64,000 bases of DNA from Acanthosepion esculentum (Eukaryota > Mollusca > Cephalopoda > Sepiida > Sepiidae), in contig CAXIWW010000817.1 of assembly GCA_964036315.1 (NCBI GenBank), positions 10,017,501-10,081,500 on the forward strand, written 5' to 3'. Position numbers and translations under genes: made by a program. Below the pieces are notes generated by a model that saw only the letters and a list, made by a program, of their open reading frames with translations, did not search any database and was not told the DNA's origin. This document shows, piece by piece, positions 13,401 through 26,469 of the stretch (positions are counted from its first letter, which is position 1; the number at the start of each line of letters is the position of its first letter).

Positions 13401-15785
13401 TTGATAGCAAAAGTGCCAACAGCACCACAGCTGATAGCAAAAGTGCCAACAGCTGATAGCAAAAGAGCCAACAGTTGATAGCAAAAGTGCCAACAGCTGA
13501 TAGCAAAAGTGCCAAAAGCTGATAGCAAAAGTGCCAACAGCTGATAGCAAAAGTGCCAACAGCTGATAGCAAAAGTGCCAACAGCTGATAGTAATAGTGC
13601 CAACAGCTGATAGCAAAATTGCCAACAGCTGATAGCAAAAGTGCCAACAGCACCACAGTGCCAACTAGTCCTAGGTATGACTATAAACTACATCTGACAG
13701 CAAGGCTTCCTATCAGAAAGGGTCCCAGCTAAGAGCAAATAGTTACCCCCCACTAAAAAACACTATGAAAGTATAAAAATACATATTTATATAAATACTT
13801 GCGAACAACACCAGTTGATAGCAAAAGTGCCAACAGCAACACAGCTGATAGCAAAAGTGCCAACAGCTGATAGCAAAAGTGCCAAGAGCTGATAGCAAAA
13901 GTGCCAACAGCACCACAGTGCCATCTATTCCTAGGTATGACTATAAACTACATCTGACAGCAAGGATTCTGATTACAAAGTGTCCCAGCTATCAGCAAAT
14001 AGTGACCCCCCACTAAAAAAAACACTATCAAAGTATAAAAATACATATTTCTATAAAGATTTGCGAACCGCAACAGTTGATAGCAAAAGTGCCAACAGCA
14101 CCACAGCTGATAGCAAAAGTGCCAAAAGTTGATAGCAAAAGTGCCAACAGCTGATAGCAAAAGTGCCAACAGCTGATAGCAAAAGTGCCAAAAGCTGATA
14201 GCAAAAGTGCCAACAGCTGATAGCAAAAGTGCCAAAAGCTGACAGCAAAATAGCCAACAGCTGATAGCAAAAGTGCCAACAGATGATACCAAAAGTGCCA
14301 ACAGCTGATAGCAAAAGTGCCAACAGCTTATAGCAAAAGTGCCAACAGTTGATACCAAAAGTGCCAAAAGCTGATAGCAAAAGTGCCAACAGCTGATAGC
14401 AAAAGTGCCAACAGCTGATAGCAAAAGTGCCAACAGCTGATAGCAAAAGTGCCAACAGCACCACAGTGCCAACTAGTCCTAGTTATGACTATAAACTACA
14501 TCTGACAGCAAGGCTTCTGATCAGAAAGGGACCCAGCTATGAGCAAATAGTGACCCCCCACTAAAAAAAAAAATATGAAAGTATAAAAATACATGTTTAT
14601 ATAAATAATTGCGAACAACACCAGTTGATAGCAAAAGTGCCAACAGCACCACAGCTGATAGCAAAAGTGCCAACAGCTGATAGCAAAAGTGCCAACAGCT
14701 GATAGAAAAAGTAACAACAGCTGATACTAAAAGTGCCAAAAGCTGATAGCAAAAGTGCGAACAACTGAGAGCAAATGTGCCAACAGCTGATAGCAAAAGT
14801 GCCAACAGCTGATAGCAAAAGTGCCAAAAGCTGATAGCAAAAGTGCCAACAGCTGATAGCAAAAGTTTCAACAGATGATACCAAAAGTGCCAACAGCTGA
14901 TAGCAAAAGTGCCAACAGCTGATAGCAAAAGTGCCAACAGCTGATAGCAAAATGCAAAGAGCTGAGAGCAAAAGTGCCAACAGCTGATAGCAAAAGTGCG
15001 AACAGCTGATAGCAAAAGTGACAACAGCTGAAAGCAAAAGTGCCAAAAGCTGATAGCAAAAGTGCCAACAGCACCACAGTGCCAACTAGTTCAAGGTATG
15101 ACTATAAACTACATCTGACAGCAAGGCTTCTGATCACAAAGGGTCCCAGCTATGAGCAAAGAGTGACCCCCCACTAAAAAAAAAACACTATGAAAGTATA
15201 AAAATACATGTTTATATAAAAACTTGCGAACAACACCAGTTCATAGCAAAAGTGCCAACAGCTAATAGCATAAGTTCCAACAGCTGATAGCAAAAGTGCC
15301 AACAGCAGAACAGCTGATAGCAAAAGTGCAAACAGCTGATTGCAAAAGTGCCAACAGCTAATAGCAAAAGTGCCAACAGCTTATAGCAAAAGTGACAACA
15401 GCACCACATTGCCAACTAATCCTAGGTATGACTATAAACTACATGTGACAGCAAGTCTTCTGATCACAAAGAGTCCCAGCTATGAGCAAATAGTGACCCC
15501 CCCACTAAAAAAAAACACTATGAAAGTATAAAAATACATGTTTATATAAAAACTTGCGAACAACACCAGTTGATAACAAAAGTGCCAACAGCACGACAGC
15601 TGATAGCAAAAGGGCCAACAGCTGATAGCAAAAGTGCCAACAGCTGATAGCAAAAGTGCCAACAGCACCACAGTGCCAACTAGTCCTACGTATGACTATA
15701 AACTACATCTGACATCAAGGCTTCTGATCACAAAGGGTTCCAGCTATGAGCAAATAGTGACCCACACTAAAAAAAACACTATGAA

Positions 15786-15829
15786 TACTAAAATACATGT
15801 TTATATAAAAATACATGTTTATATAAAAA
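15786..15829 (-). repeat. Short tandem duplication inside one core
   Basis: The core segment AATACATGTTTATATAAA occurs twice in succession here, giving ACATGTTTATATAAAAATAC followed again by ATGTTTATATAAAAACTTGC. All other cores inspected have one copy. This is a simple slippage-type duplication of about 19 bp, and it doubles the TATA-like motif in this unit. Confidence 0.85.
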
Positions 15830-18800
15830 CTTGCGAACAACACCAGTTGATAGCAAAAGTGCCAACAGCACCACAGCTGATAGCAAAAGTGCAAACAGCT
15901 GATAGCAAAAGTGCCAACAGCTGATAGCAAAAGTGCCAACAGCTCCACAGTGCCAACTAGTCCTAGGTATGACTATAAACTACATCTGACAGCAAGTCTT
16001 CTGATCACAAAGGGTCCCAGCTATGAGCAAATAGTGAACCCCCACTAAAAAAAAAACAATATGAAAGTATGAAAATACATGTTTATATAAAAACTTGCGA
16101 ACAACACCAGTTGATAGCAAAAGTGCCAAAAGCACCACAGCTGATAGCAAAAGTGCCAACAGCTGATAGCAAAAGTGCAAACAGCTGAGAGCAAAACTGC
16201 CAACAGCTGATAGCAAAAGTGCCAACAGCTGATAGCAAAAGTGCCAACAGCACCACATTGCCAACTATTCGTAGGTATGACTATAAACTACATCTGACAG
16301 CAAGGCTTCTGTTCACAAAGGGTGCCAGCTCTGAGAAAATAGTGCCCCCCCACTAAAAAAAACACTATGAATGTATAAAAATACATGTTTATATAAAAAC
16401 TTGCGAACAACACCAGTTGATAGCAAAAGTGCCAACAGCACAACAGCTGATAGCAAAAGTGCCAACAGCTGATAGCAAAAGTGCCAACAGCTGATAGCAA
16501 AAGTGCCAACAGCACCACAGCTGATAGCAAATGTGCCAACAGCTGATAGCAAAAGTGCCAACAGCACCAAAGTGCAAACTAGTCCTACGTATGACTATAA
16601 ACTACTTCTGACAGAAAGTCTTCTGATCACAAAGGGTCCCAGCTATGAGCAAATAGTGACCCCCCACTAAAAAAAAACACTCTGAAAGTATAAGAATACA
16701 TGTCTCTATAAAAAATTGCGAACAACACCAGTTGATAGCAAAAGTGCCTACAGCACCACAGCTGATAGCAAAAGTGCCAACAGCTGATAGCAAAAGTGCC
16801 AACAGCTGATGGCAAAAGTGCCAACAGCTGATAGCAAAAGTGCCAACAGCACCACTGTGCCAACTAGTCCTAGGTATGACTATAAACTACATTTGACAGC
16901 AAGGCTTCTGATCACAAAGGGTCCCAGCTATGAGCAAATAGTGACCCCCCACTAAAAAAAAAACACTATGAAATTATAAATATACATGTTTATATAAAAA
17001 CTTGCGTACAACACCAATTGATAGCAAAAGTGCCAACAGCACCAGAGCTGATAGCAAAAGTGCAACCAGCTAATAGCAAAAGTGCCAACAGCTGATAGCA
17101 AAAGTGCCAACAACTGATAGCAAAAGTGCCAACAGCTGATAGCAAAAGTGCCAACAGCACTACAGTGCCAACTAGTCCTAGGTATGACTATAAACTACAT
17201 CTGACAGCAAGGCTTCAGATCACAAAGGGTCCCAGCTATGAGCAAATAGTGACCCCTCACTAAAAAAAACATTATGAAAGTAGAAAAATACATGTTTATA
17301 TAAAAACTATCGAACAAAACCAGTTGATAGCAAAAGTGCCAACAGCACCACAGCTGATAGCAAAAGTGCCAACAGCTGATAGCAAAATTGCCAACAGCTG
17401 ATAGCAAAAGTGCCAACAGCTGAATACAAAAGTGCCAACAGCTGATAACAAAAGTGCGAACAGCACCACATTGCCAACTAGTACTAGGTATGACTATAAA
17501 CTACATCTGACAGCAAGGCTTCTGATCACAAAGGGTCCCAGCTATGAGCAAATAGTGACCCCCCATAAAAAAAACATTATGAAAGTATAAAAATACATGT
17601 TTATATAAAAACTTGCGTACAACACCAGTTGATAGGAAAAGTGCCAACATCACCACAGCTGATAGCAAAAGTGCCAACAGCTTATAGCAAAAGTGCCAAA
17701 AGCTGATAGCAAAAGTGCTAACCGCTGATAGCAAAAGTGCCAACAGCTGATAGCAAAAATGCCAACAGCACCACAGTGCCAACTAGTCCTAGGTATGTCT
17801 ATAAACTGCATCTGACAGCAAGGCTTCTGATCACAAAGGGTCCCAGCTATGAGCAAATAGTGACCCCCCAACGAAAAAAACACTATGAATGTATAAAAAT
17901 ACATATTTATATAAAAACGTGCGAACAAGACCAGTTGATAGCAAAAGTGCCAACAGCACCACAGCTGATAGCAAAAGTGCCAACAGCTGATAGCAAAAGT
18001 GCCAACAGCTGATAGAAATAGTGCCAACAGCACCACAGTACCAACTAGTCCTAGGTATGACTATAAACTACATCTGACAGCAAGGCTTCTGATCACAAAG
18101 GGTCCCAGGTATGAGCAAATATTGACCCCCCACTAAAAAAAAACAATATGAATGTATAAAAATACATGTTTATATAAAAACTTGCGAACAACAGCAGTTG
18201 ATAGCAAAAGTGCCAACAGCACCACAGCTGATAGCAAAAGGGCCAACAGCTGATAGCAAAAGTGCCAACAGCTGATAGCAAAAGTGCCAACAGCTGATAG
18301 CAAAAGTGCCAACAGCACCACAGTGCCAACTAGTCCTAGGTATGATTATAAACTACATCTGACAACAAGGCTTCTGATCACAAAGGGTCCCAACTATGAG
18401 CAAGTAGTGACCCCCCCCCCAAAAAAAACACTATGAATTATAAAAATACATGTTTTTAAAAAACTTGCTAACAACACCAGTTGATTGCAAAAGTGCCAAC
18501 AGCTGATAGCAAAAGTGCCAACAGCTGATAGCAAAAGTGCCAAAAGCTGTTAGCAAAAGTGCCAACAGCTGATAGCAAACGTGCCAACAGATGATAGCAA
18601 ATGTACCAACAGCTGATAGCAAAAGTGCCAACAGCTGATAGCAAAAGTGCCAAAAGATTATACCAAAGTGCCAACAGCTGATAGCAAAAGTGCCAATAGC
18701 TGATTGCAAAAGTGCCAACCGCTGATAGCAAAAGTGCAAACAGCTGATAGCAAAAGTGCCAACAGCTGATAGCAAAAGTGCCAACAGCTGATAGCAAAAG

Positions 18801-20394
18801 TGCCAACAGCACCACAGTGCCAACTAGTCCTAGGTATGACTATAAACTACATCTGACAGCAAGGCTTCTGATCACAAAGGGTCCCAGCTATGAGCAAATA
18901 GTGACCCCACACTAAAAAAAAAACACTATGAAAGTATAAAAATACATGTTTATATAAAAACTTGCGAACAACACCAGTTGATAGCAAAAGTGCAAACAGC
19001 ACCACAGCTGATCGCAAAAGTGCCAACAGCTGATACGAAATGTGCCAACAGCTGATAGCAAAAGTGCCAACAGCTGATAACAAAAGTGCCAAAAGCTGAT
19101 AGCGAAAGTGCCAACAGCTTATAGCAAAAGTGCCAACAACTGATTGCAAAAGTGCCAACAGCACGACAGTTCCAACTATTCCTAGGTATGACTATAAAAT
19201 ACATCTCACAGCAAGTCTTCTGATCACAAAGGGTGCCAGCTATGAGCAAATAGTGACCCCCCACTAAAAAAAAAACACTATTAATGTATGAAAATACATG
19301 TTTTTCTTAAAACTTGCGAACAACACCAGTTGATAGCAAAAGTGCCAACAGCACCACCGCTGATAGCAAAAGTGCCAACAGCTGATAGCAAAAGTGCCAA
19401 CAGCTGAGAGCAAAAGTGCCAACAGCACCACAGTGCCAACTAGTCCTAGGTATGACTATAAACTACATCTGACAGCAAGGCTTCTGATCACAAAGGGTCC
19501 CAGCTATGAGCAAATAGTGACCACCCACTAAAAAAAACACAATGAAAGTATAAAAATACATGTTTATATAAAAACGTGCGAACAACACCAGTTGATATCA
19601 AAAGTGCCAACAGCATCACAGCTGATAGCAAAAGTGACAAAAGCTGATAGCAAAAGTGCCAACAGCTGATACCAAAAGTGCCAACAGCTGATAGCAAACG
19701 TGCCAACAGCTGATAGCTAAAGTGCCAAAAGCTGATAGCAAAAGTGCCAACATCTGATAGCAAAAGTGCCAACAGCACCACCGTGCCAACTAGTCCTAGG
19801 TATGACTATAAACTACATCTGACAGCAAGGATTCCTATCAGAAAGGGTCCCAGCTATGAGCAAATAGTGACCCCCCACTAAAAAAACACTATGAAAGTAT
19901 AAAAATACATTTTTATATAAATACTTGCGAACAACACCAGTTGATAGCAAAAGTGCCAACAGCACCACAGCTGATAGCAATAGTTCCAACAGCTGATAGC
20001 AAAAGTGCCAAGAGCTGATAGCAAAAGTGCCAACAGCACCACAGTGCCATCTAGTCCTAGGTATGACTATAAACTACATCTTACAGCAAGGATTCTGATT
20101 ACAAAGGGTCCCAGCTATCAGCAAATAGAGACCCCCCACTAAAAAAAACACTATCAAAGTATAAAAATACATATTTTTATAAAAATTTGCGAACAACAAC
20201 AGTTCATAGCAAAAGTGCCAACAGCACCACAGCTGATAGCAAAAGTGCCAAGAGCAGATAGCAAAAGTTCCAACAGCTGATAGCCAAAGTGCCAACAGCT
20301 GATAGCAAAAGTGCCAACAGCACCAGTGTGCCAACTAGTCCTAGGTATGACTATAAACTTCATCTGACAGCAAGTCTTCTGATCACAAATGTTC

Positions 20395-20935
20395 CCAGCT
20401 ATGAGCAAATAGTGACCCCCACTAAAAAAAAAACAATATGAAAGTATAAAAATACATGTTTATATAAAAACTTGCAAAAAACACCAGTTGATTGCAAAAG
20501 TGCCAACAGCACCACGGCTGATAGCAAAAGTGCCAACAGCTGATAGCAAAAGTGCCAACAGCTGATAGCAAAAGTGCCAACAGCACCACAGTTCCAACTA
20601 GTCCTAGTTATGAATATAAACTACATCTGACAGCTAGTCTTCTGATCACAAAGGTTCCCAGCTATGAGCAAATAGTGACCCCCCACTAAAAAAAAAAATT
20701 ATGAAAGTATAAAAATACATGCTTATATAAAAACTTGCAAAAAACACCAGTTGATTGCAAAAGTGCCAACAGCACCACGGCTGATAGCAAAAGTGCCAAC
20801 AGCTGATAGCAAAAGTGCCAACAGCTGATAGCAAAAGTGCCAACAGCACCACAGTGCCAACTAGTCCTAGTTATGAATATAAACTACATCTGACAGCTAG
20901 TCTTCTGATCACAAAGGTTCCCAGCTATGAGCAAA
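20395..20935 (-). repeat. Head-to-tail duplicate of a 265-bp composite unit
   Basis: Two consecutive composite units share private variants: CTTGCAAAAAACACCAG, GATTGCAAAAG, CACCACGGCTGATAG, CTAGTTATGAATATAAAC, CTGACAGCTAGTC and CAAAGGTTCCC. The cores lie near 20610 and 20875, a spacing of about 265 bp. This is the simplest visible amplification step in the array, one whole unit copied next to itself. Confidence 0.8.
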
Positions 20936-23900
20936 TAGTGACCCCCCACTAAAAAAAAAAATTATGAAAGTATAAAAATACATGCTTATATAAAAACTTG
21001 CGAACAACACCAGTTGATAGCAAAAGTCCCAACAGCACCACAGCTGATAGCAAAAGTGCCAACAGCTTATAGCATAAGTGCCAACAGCTGATACCAAAAG
21101 TGCCAAAAGCTGACAGCAATAGTGCCAAAAGCTGATAGCAAAAGTGCCAACAGATGATACCAAAAGTGCCAACAGCTGATAGCAAAAGTGCCAACAGCTT
21201 ATAGCAAAATTGCCAACAGCTGATACCAAAAGTGCCAAAAGCTGATAGCAAAAGTGCCAACAGCTGATAGCAAAAGTGCCAACAGCACCACAGTGCCAAC
21301 TAGTCCTAGTTATGACTATAAACTACATCTGACAGCAAGGCTTCTTATCAGAAAGGGTCCCAGCTATGAGCAAATAGTGACCCCCCACTAAAAAAAAAAT
21401 ATGAAAGTATAAAAATACATGTTTATATAAACACTTGCGAACAACACCAGTTGATAGCAAAAGTGCCAACAGCACCACAGCTCATAGCAAAAGTGCCAAC
21501 ACCTGATAGCAAAAGTGCCAATAGCTGATAGCAAAAGTGCCAAGAGCTGATAGCAAAAGTGCCAACAGCTGATAGCAAAAGTGCCAACAGCACCACAGTG
21601 CCAACTAGTCCTAGGTATGACTATAAACTACATCTGACAACAAGGTTTCTGATCACAAAGGTTCCAGGCTATGAGCAAATACTGACCCCCCACTAAAAAA
21701 AAAACAATATGAAAGTATAAAAATACATGTTTATATAAAAACTTGCGAGCAACAACAGTTGATAGCAAAAGTGCCAACAGCACCACAGCTGATAGCAAAA
21801 GTGCCAACAGCTGGTAGCAAAAGAGGCAACAGCTGATACCAAAAGTGCCAACAGCACCATAGTGCCAACTAGTCCTATGTATGACTATAAACTACATCTG
21901 ACAGCAAGGCTTCTGATCACAAAGGGTCCCAGCTATGAGCAAATAGTGACCCCCCACTAAAAAAAAACTCTATGAAAGTATAAAAATACATGTTTATATA
22001 AAAACATGCGAACAGCACCAGTTGATAGCAAAAGTGCCAACAGCTGATAGCAAAAGTGCCAAAAGCTGATAGCAAAAGTGCCAACAGCTGATAGCAAAAG
22101 TGCCAACAGATGATAACAAAAGTGCCAAAAGCTGATAGCAAATGTGCCAACAGCTGATAGCAACTGTGCCAACAGATGATACCAAAAGTGCCAACAGCTG
22201 ATAGCAAAAGTACCAACAGCTGATAGCAAACGTGCCAACAGCACCACAGTGCCAACTAGTCCTAGGTATGACTATAAACTTCATCTGACAGCAAGGCTTC
22301 TGATCACAAAGGGTCCCAGCTATGAGCAAATAGTGACCCCCACTAAAAAAAACACTATGAAAGTATAAAAATACATGTTTATATAAAAACGTGCGAACAA
22401 CACCATTTGATAGCAAAAGTGCCAACAGCATCACAGCTGATAGCAAAAGTGACAACAGCTGATAGCAAAAGTGCCAACAGCTGATACCAAAAGTGCCAAC
22501 AGCTGATAGCAAACGTGCCAACAGCTGATAGCTAAAGTGCCAACAGCTGATAGCAAAAGTGCCAACATCTGATAGCAAAAGTGCCAACAGCACCACCGTG
22601 CCAACTAGTCCTAGGTATGACTATAAACTACATCTGACAGCAAGGCTTCTGATCACAAATGGTCCCAGCTATGAGCAAATAGTGCCCCCCACTAAAAAAA
22701 AAACACTATGAAAGTATAAAAATACATATTTATATAAAAACTTGCGAACAACACCAGTTGATAGCAAAAGTGCCAACAGCACCTCAGCTTATAGCAAAAG
22801 TGCCAACAGCTGATAGCAAAAGTGCCAAAAGCTGATAGCAAAAGTGCCAACAGCTGATAGCAAAAGTGCCAACATCACCACAGTGCCAACTAGTCCTAGG
22901 TATGACTATAAACTACATCTGACAGCAAGGCTTCTTATAACAAAAAGGGTCCCAGCTATGAGCAAATACTGACCCCCCACTAAAAAAAAGAACACTATGA
23001 ATGTATAAAAATACATATTTATATAAAAACTTGCGAACAACACCAGTTGATAGCAAAAGTGCCAAAAGCTGATAGCAAATGTGCCAACAGCTGATAGCTA
23101 ATGTGCCAACAGATGATACCAAAAGTGCCAACAGCTGATAGCAAAAGTACCAACAGCTGATAGCAAACGTGCCAACAGCACCACAGTGCCAACTAGTCCT
23201 AGGTATGACTATAAACTACATCTGACAGCAAGGCTTCTGATCACAAAGAGCCCAAGCTATGAGCAAATAGTGACCCCCCAATAAAAAAAAAACACTATGA
23301 ATGTATAAAAATACATATTTATATAAAAACTTGCGAACAACACCAGTTGATAGCAAAAGTGCCAACAGCACCACAGCTGATAGCAAAAGTGCCAACAGCT
23401 GATAGCAAAAGTGCCAACAGCTGATAGCAAAAGTTCCAACAGCTGATAGCAAAAGTGCCAAAAGCTGATAGCAAAAGTGCCAACAGCTGATAGCAAAAGT
23501 GCCAACAGCTGATACCACATTGCCAACTAGTCCAAGGTATGACTCTAAACTACATCTGACAGCAAGGCTTCTGATCACAAAGTGTCCCAGCTATGAGCAA
23601 ATAGTGACCCCCCACTAAAGAAAAGACACTATGAATGTTATATTAATACATGTTTATATAAAAACTTGCGAACAACACCAGTTGATAGCAAAAGTGCCAA
23701 AAGCACCACAGCTGATAGCAAAAGTGCCAACAGCTGATAGCAAAAGTGCCAACAGCTGATAGCAAAAGTGCCAAGAGCTGATACCAAAAGTGCCAAAAGC
23801 TGATAGCAAAAGTGCCAACAGCTGATAGCAAAAGTGCCAACAGATGATAAAAAAAGTGCCAACAGCTGATAGCAAAAGTGCCAACAGCTGATAGCAAAAG

Positions 23901-24189
23901 TGCCAACAGCTTATAGCAAAAGTGCCAACAGCTGATTGCAAAAGTGCCAACAGCTGATAGCAAAAGTGCCAACAGCTGATAGCAAAAGTGCCAAAAGCTG
24001 ATAACAAATATGCCAAAAGCTGATAGCAAAAGTTCCAACAGCTGATAGCAAAAGTGCCAACAGCTGATAGCAAAAGTGCCAACAGCACCACAGTGCCAAC
24101 TAGTCCTAGGTATGAATATAAACTACATCTGACAGCAAGGCTTCTGATCACAAAGGGTCACAGCTATGAGCAAATAGTGACCCCCCACT

Positions 24190-25215
24190 AAAAAAGAAAC
24201 ACTATGAAATTATAACAATACATGTTTATATAAAAACTTGCGAACAACACCAGTTGATAGCAAAAGTGCCAATAGCACCACAGCTGATAGCAAAATTGCC
24301 AACAGCTGATAGCAAAAGTGCCAACAGCTGATACCAAAAGTGCCAAAAGCTGATAGCAAAAGTGCCAACAGCTGATAGCAAAAGTGCCAACAGATGATAA
24401 CAAAAGTGCCAACAGCTGATAGCAAAATTGCCAACAGCTGATAAGAAAAGTGCCAACAGCTGATAGCAAAAGTGCCAAAAGCTGATAGCAAAAGTGCCAA
24501 CAGCTGATACCAAAGTGCCAAAAGCTGATACCAAAGTGCCAACAGCTGATAGCAAAAGTGCCAACAGCTGATTGCAAAATACCAACAGCTGATAGCAAAA
24601 GTGCCAACAGCTGATAGGAAAAGGGCCAACAGCTGATAACAAATATGCCAAAAGCTGATAGCAAAAGTTCCAACAGCTGATAGCAAAAGTGCCAACAGCT
24701 GATAGCAAAAGTGCCAACAGCACCACAGTGCCAACTAGTCCTAGGTATGAATATAAACTACATCTGACAGCAAGGCTTCTGATCACAAAGGGTCACAGCT
24801 ATGAGCAAATAGTGACCCCCCACTAAAAAAGAAACACTATGAAATTATAACAATACATGTTTATATAAAAACTTGCGAACAACACCAGTTGATAGCAAAA
24901 GTGCCAATAGCACCACAGCTGATAGCAAAATTGCCAACAGCTGATAGCAAAAGTGCCAACAGCTGATACCAAAAGTGCCAAAAGCTGATAGCAAAAGTGC
25001 CAACAGCTGATAGCAAAAGTGCCAACAGATGATAACAAAAGTGCCAACAGCTGATAGCAAAATTGCCAACAGCTGATAAGAAAAGTGCCATCAGCTGATA
25101 GCAAAAGTGCCAAAAGCTGATAGCAAAAGTGCCAACAGCTGATACCAAAGTGCCAAAAGCTGATACCAAAGTGCCAACAGCTGATAGCAAAAGTGCAACA
25201 GCACCACAGTGCCAA
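24190..25215 (-). repeat. 635-bp tandem duplication within array A
   Basis: The segment beginning near 24190 (CTAAAAAAGAAACACTATG, GAAATTATAACAATACATG) recurs 635 bp downstream from about 24825 with the same sequence of monomer variants: CAAAATTGCC, GATAACAAAAG, GATAAGAAAAG and two 21-bp GATACCAAAGTGCC monomers. The second copy stops early, at GCAACAGCACCACAGTGCC near 25200, because the end of the unit is missing. Confidence 0.8.
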
Positions 25216-26469
25216 CTAGTTCTAGTTATGACTATATTCTACATCTGACAGCAAGGCTTCTGATCACAAAGTGTCCCAGCTATGAGCAAATAGTGACCCC
25301 CCACTAAAAAAAAACACTATGAAAGTATATAAATACATATTTATATAAAAACTTGTGAACAACACCAGTTGATAGCAAAAGTGCCAAGAGCACCACAGCT
25401 GATAGCAAAAGTGCCAACAGCTGATAGCAAAAGTGCCAACAGCTGATAACAAAAGTGCCAAAAGCTGATAGCAAAAGTGCCAACAGCTGATAGCAAATGT
25501 GCCAACAGCTGATACCAAAAGTGCCAACAGCTGATAGCAAAAGTGCCAACAGCACCACAGTTCCAACTAGTCCTAGGTATGACTATGAACTACATCTGAC
25601 AGCAAGGCTTCTGATCACAAAGGGTCCCAGCTATGAGCAAATAGTGACCCACCACTAAAAAAAAACACTATGAAAGTATAAAAATACATGTTTATATAAA
25701 AACTTGCGAACAACACCAGTTGATAGCAAAAGTGCCAAACAGCACCACAGCTGATAGCAAAAGTGCCAACAGCTGATAGCAAAAGTGCCAACAGCTGATA
25801 GCAAAAGTGCCAACAGCTGATAGCAAAAGTGCCAACAGCACCACAGTGCCAACTAGTCCAAGGTATGATTATAATCTACATCTGACAGAAAGGCTTCTGA
25901 TCACAAAGGGTCTCAGCTATGAGCAAATAGTGACCCCCCACTAAAAAAAAAACACTATGAAAGTATAAAAATACATTTTTATATAAAAACTTGCAACAAC
26001 ACCAGTTGATAGCAAAAGTGCAAACAGCACCACAGCTGATAGCAAAAGTGCCAACAGCTGATAGCAAAAGTGCCAACAGCTGATAGCAAAAGTGCCAACA
26101 GATGATAACAAAAGTGCCAAAAGCTGATAGCAAATGTGCCAACAGCTGATAGCTAATGTGCTAACAGATGATACCAAAAGTGCCAACAGCTGATAGCAAA
26201 AGTGCCAACAGCTGATAGCAAAAGTGCCAACAGCACCACAGTGCCAACTAGTCCTAGTTATGACTATAAACTACATCTGAGAGCAAGGCTTCTGATCAGA
26301 AAGGGTCCCAGCTATGAGCAAATAGTGACCCCCGACTAAAAAAAAAATATGAAAGTATAAAAATACATGTTTATATAAACACTTGCGAACAACACCAGTT
26401 GATAGAAAAAGTGCCAACAGCACCACAGCTGATAGCATAAGTGCCAACAGCTGATAGCAAAAGTGCCAA

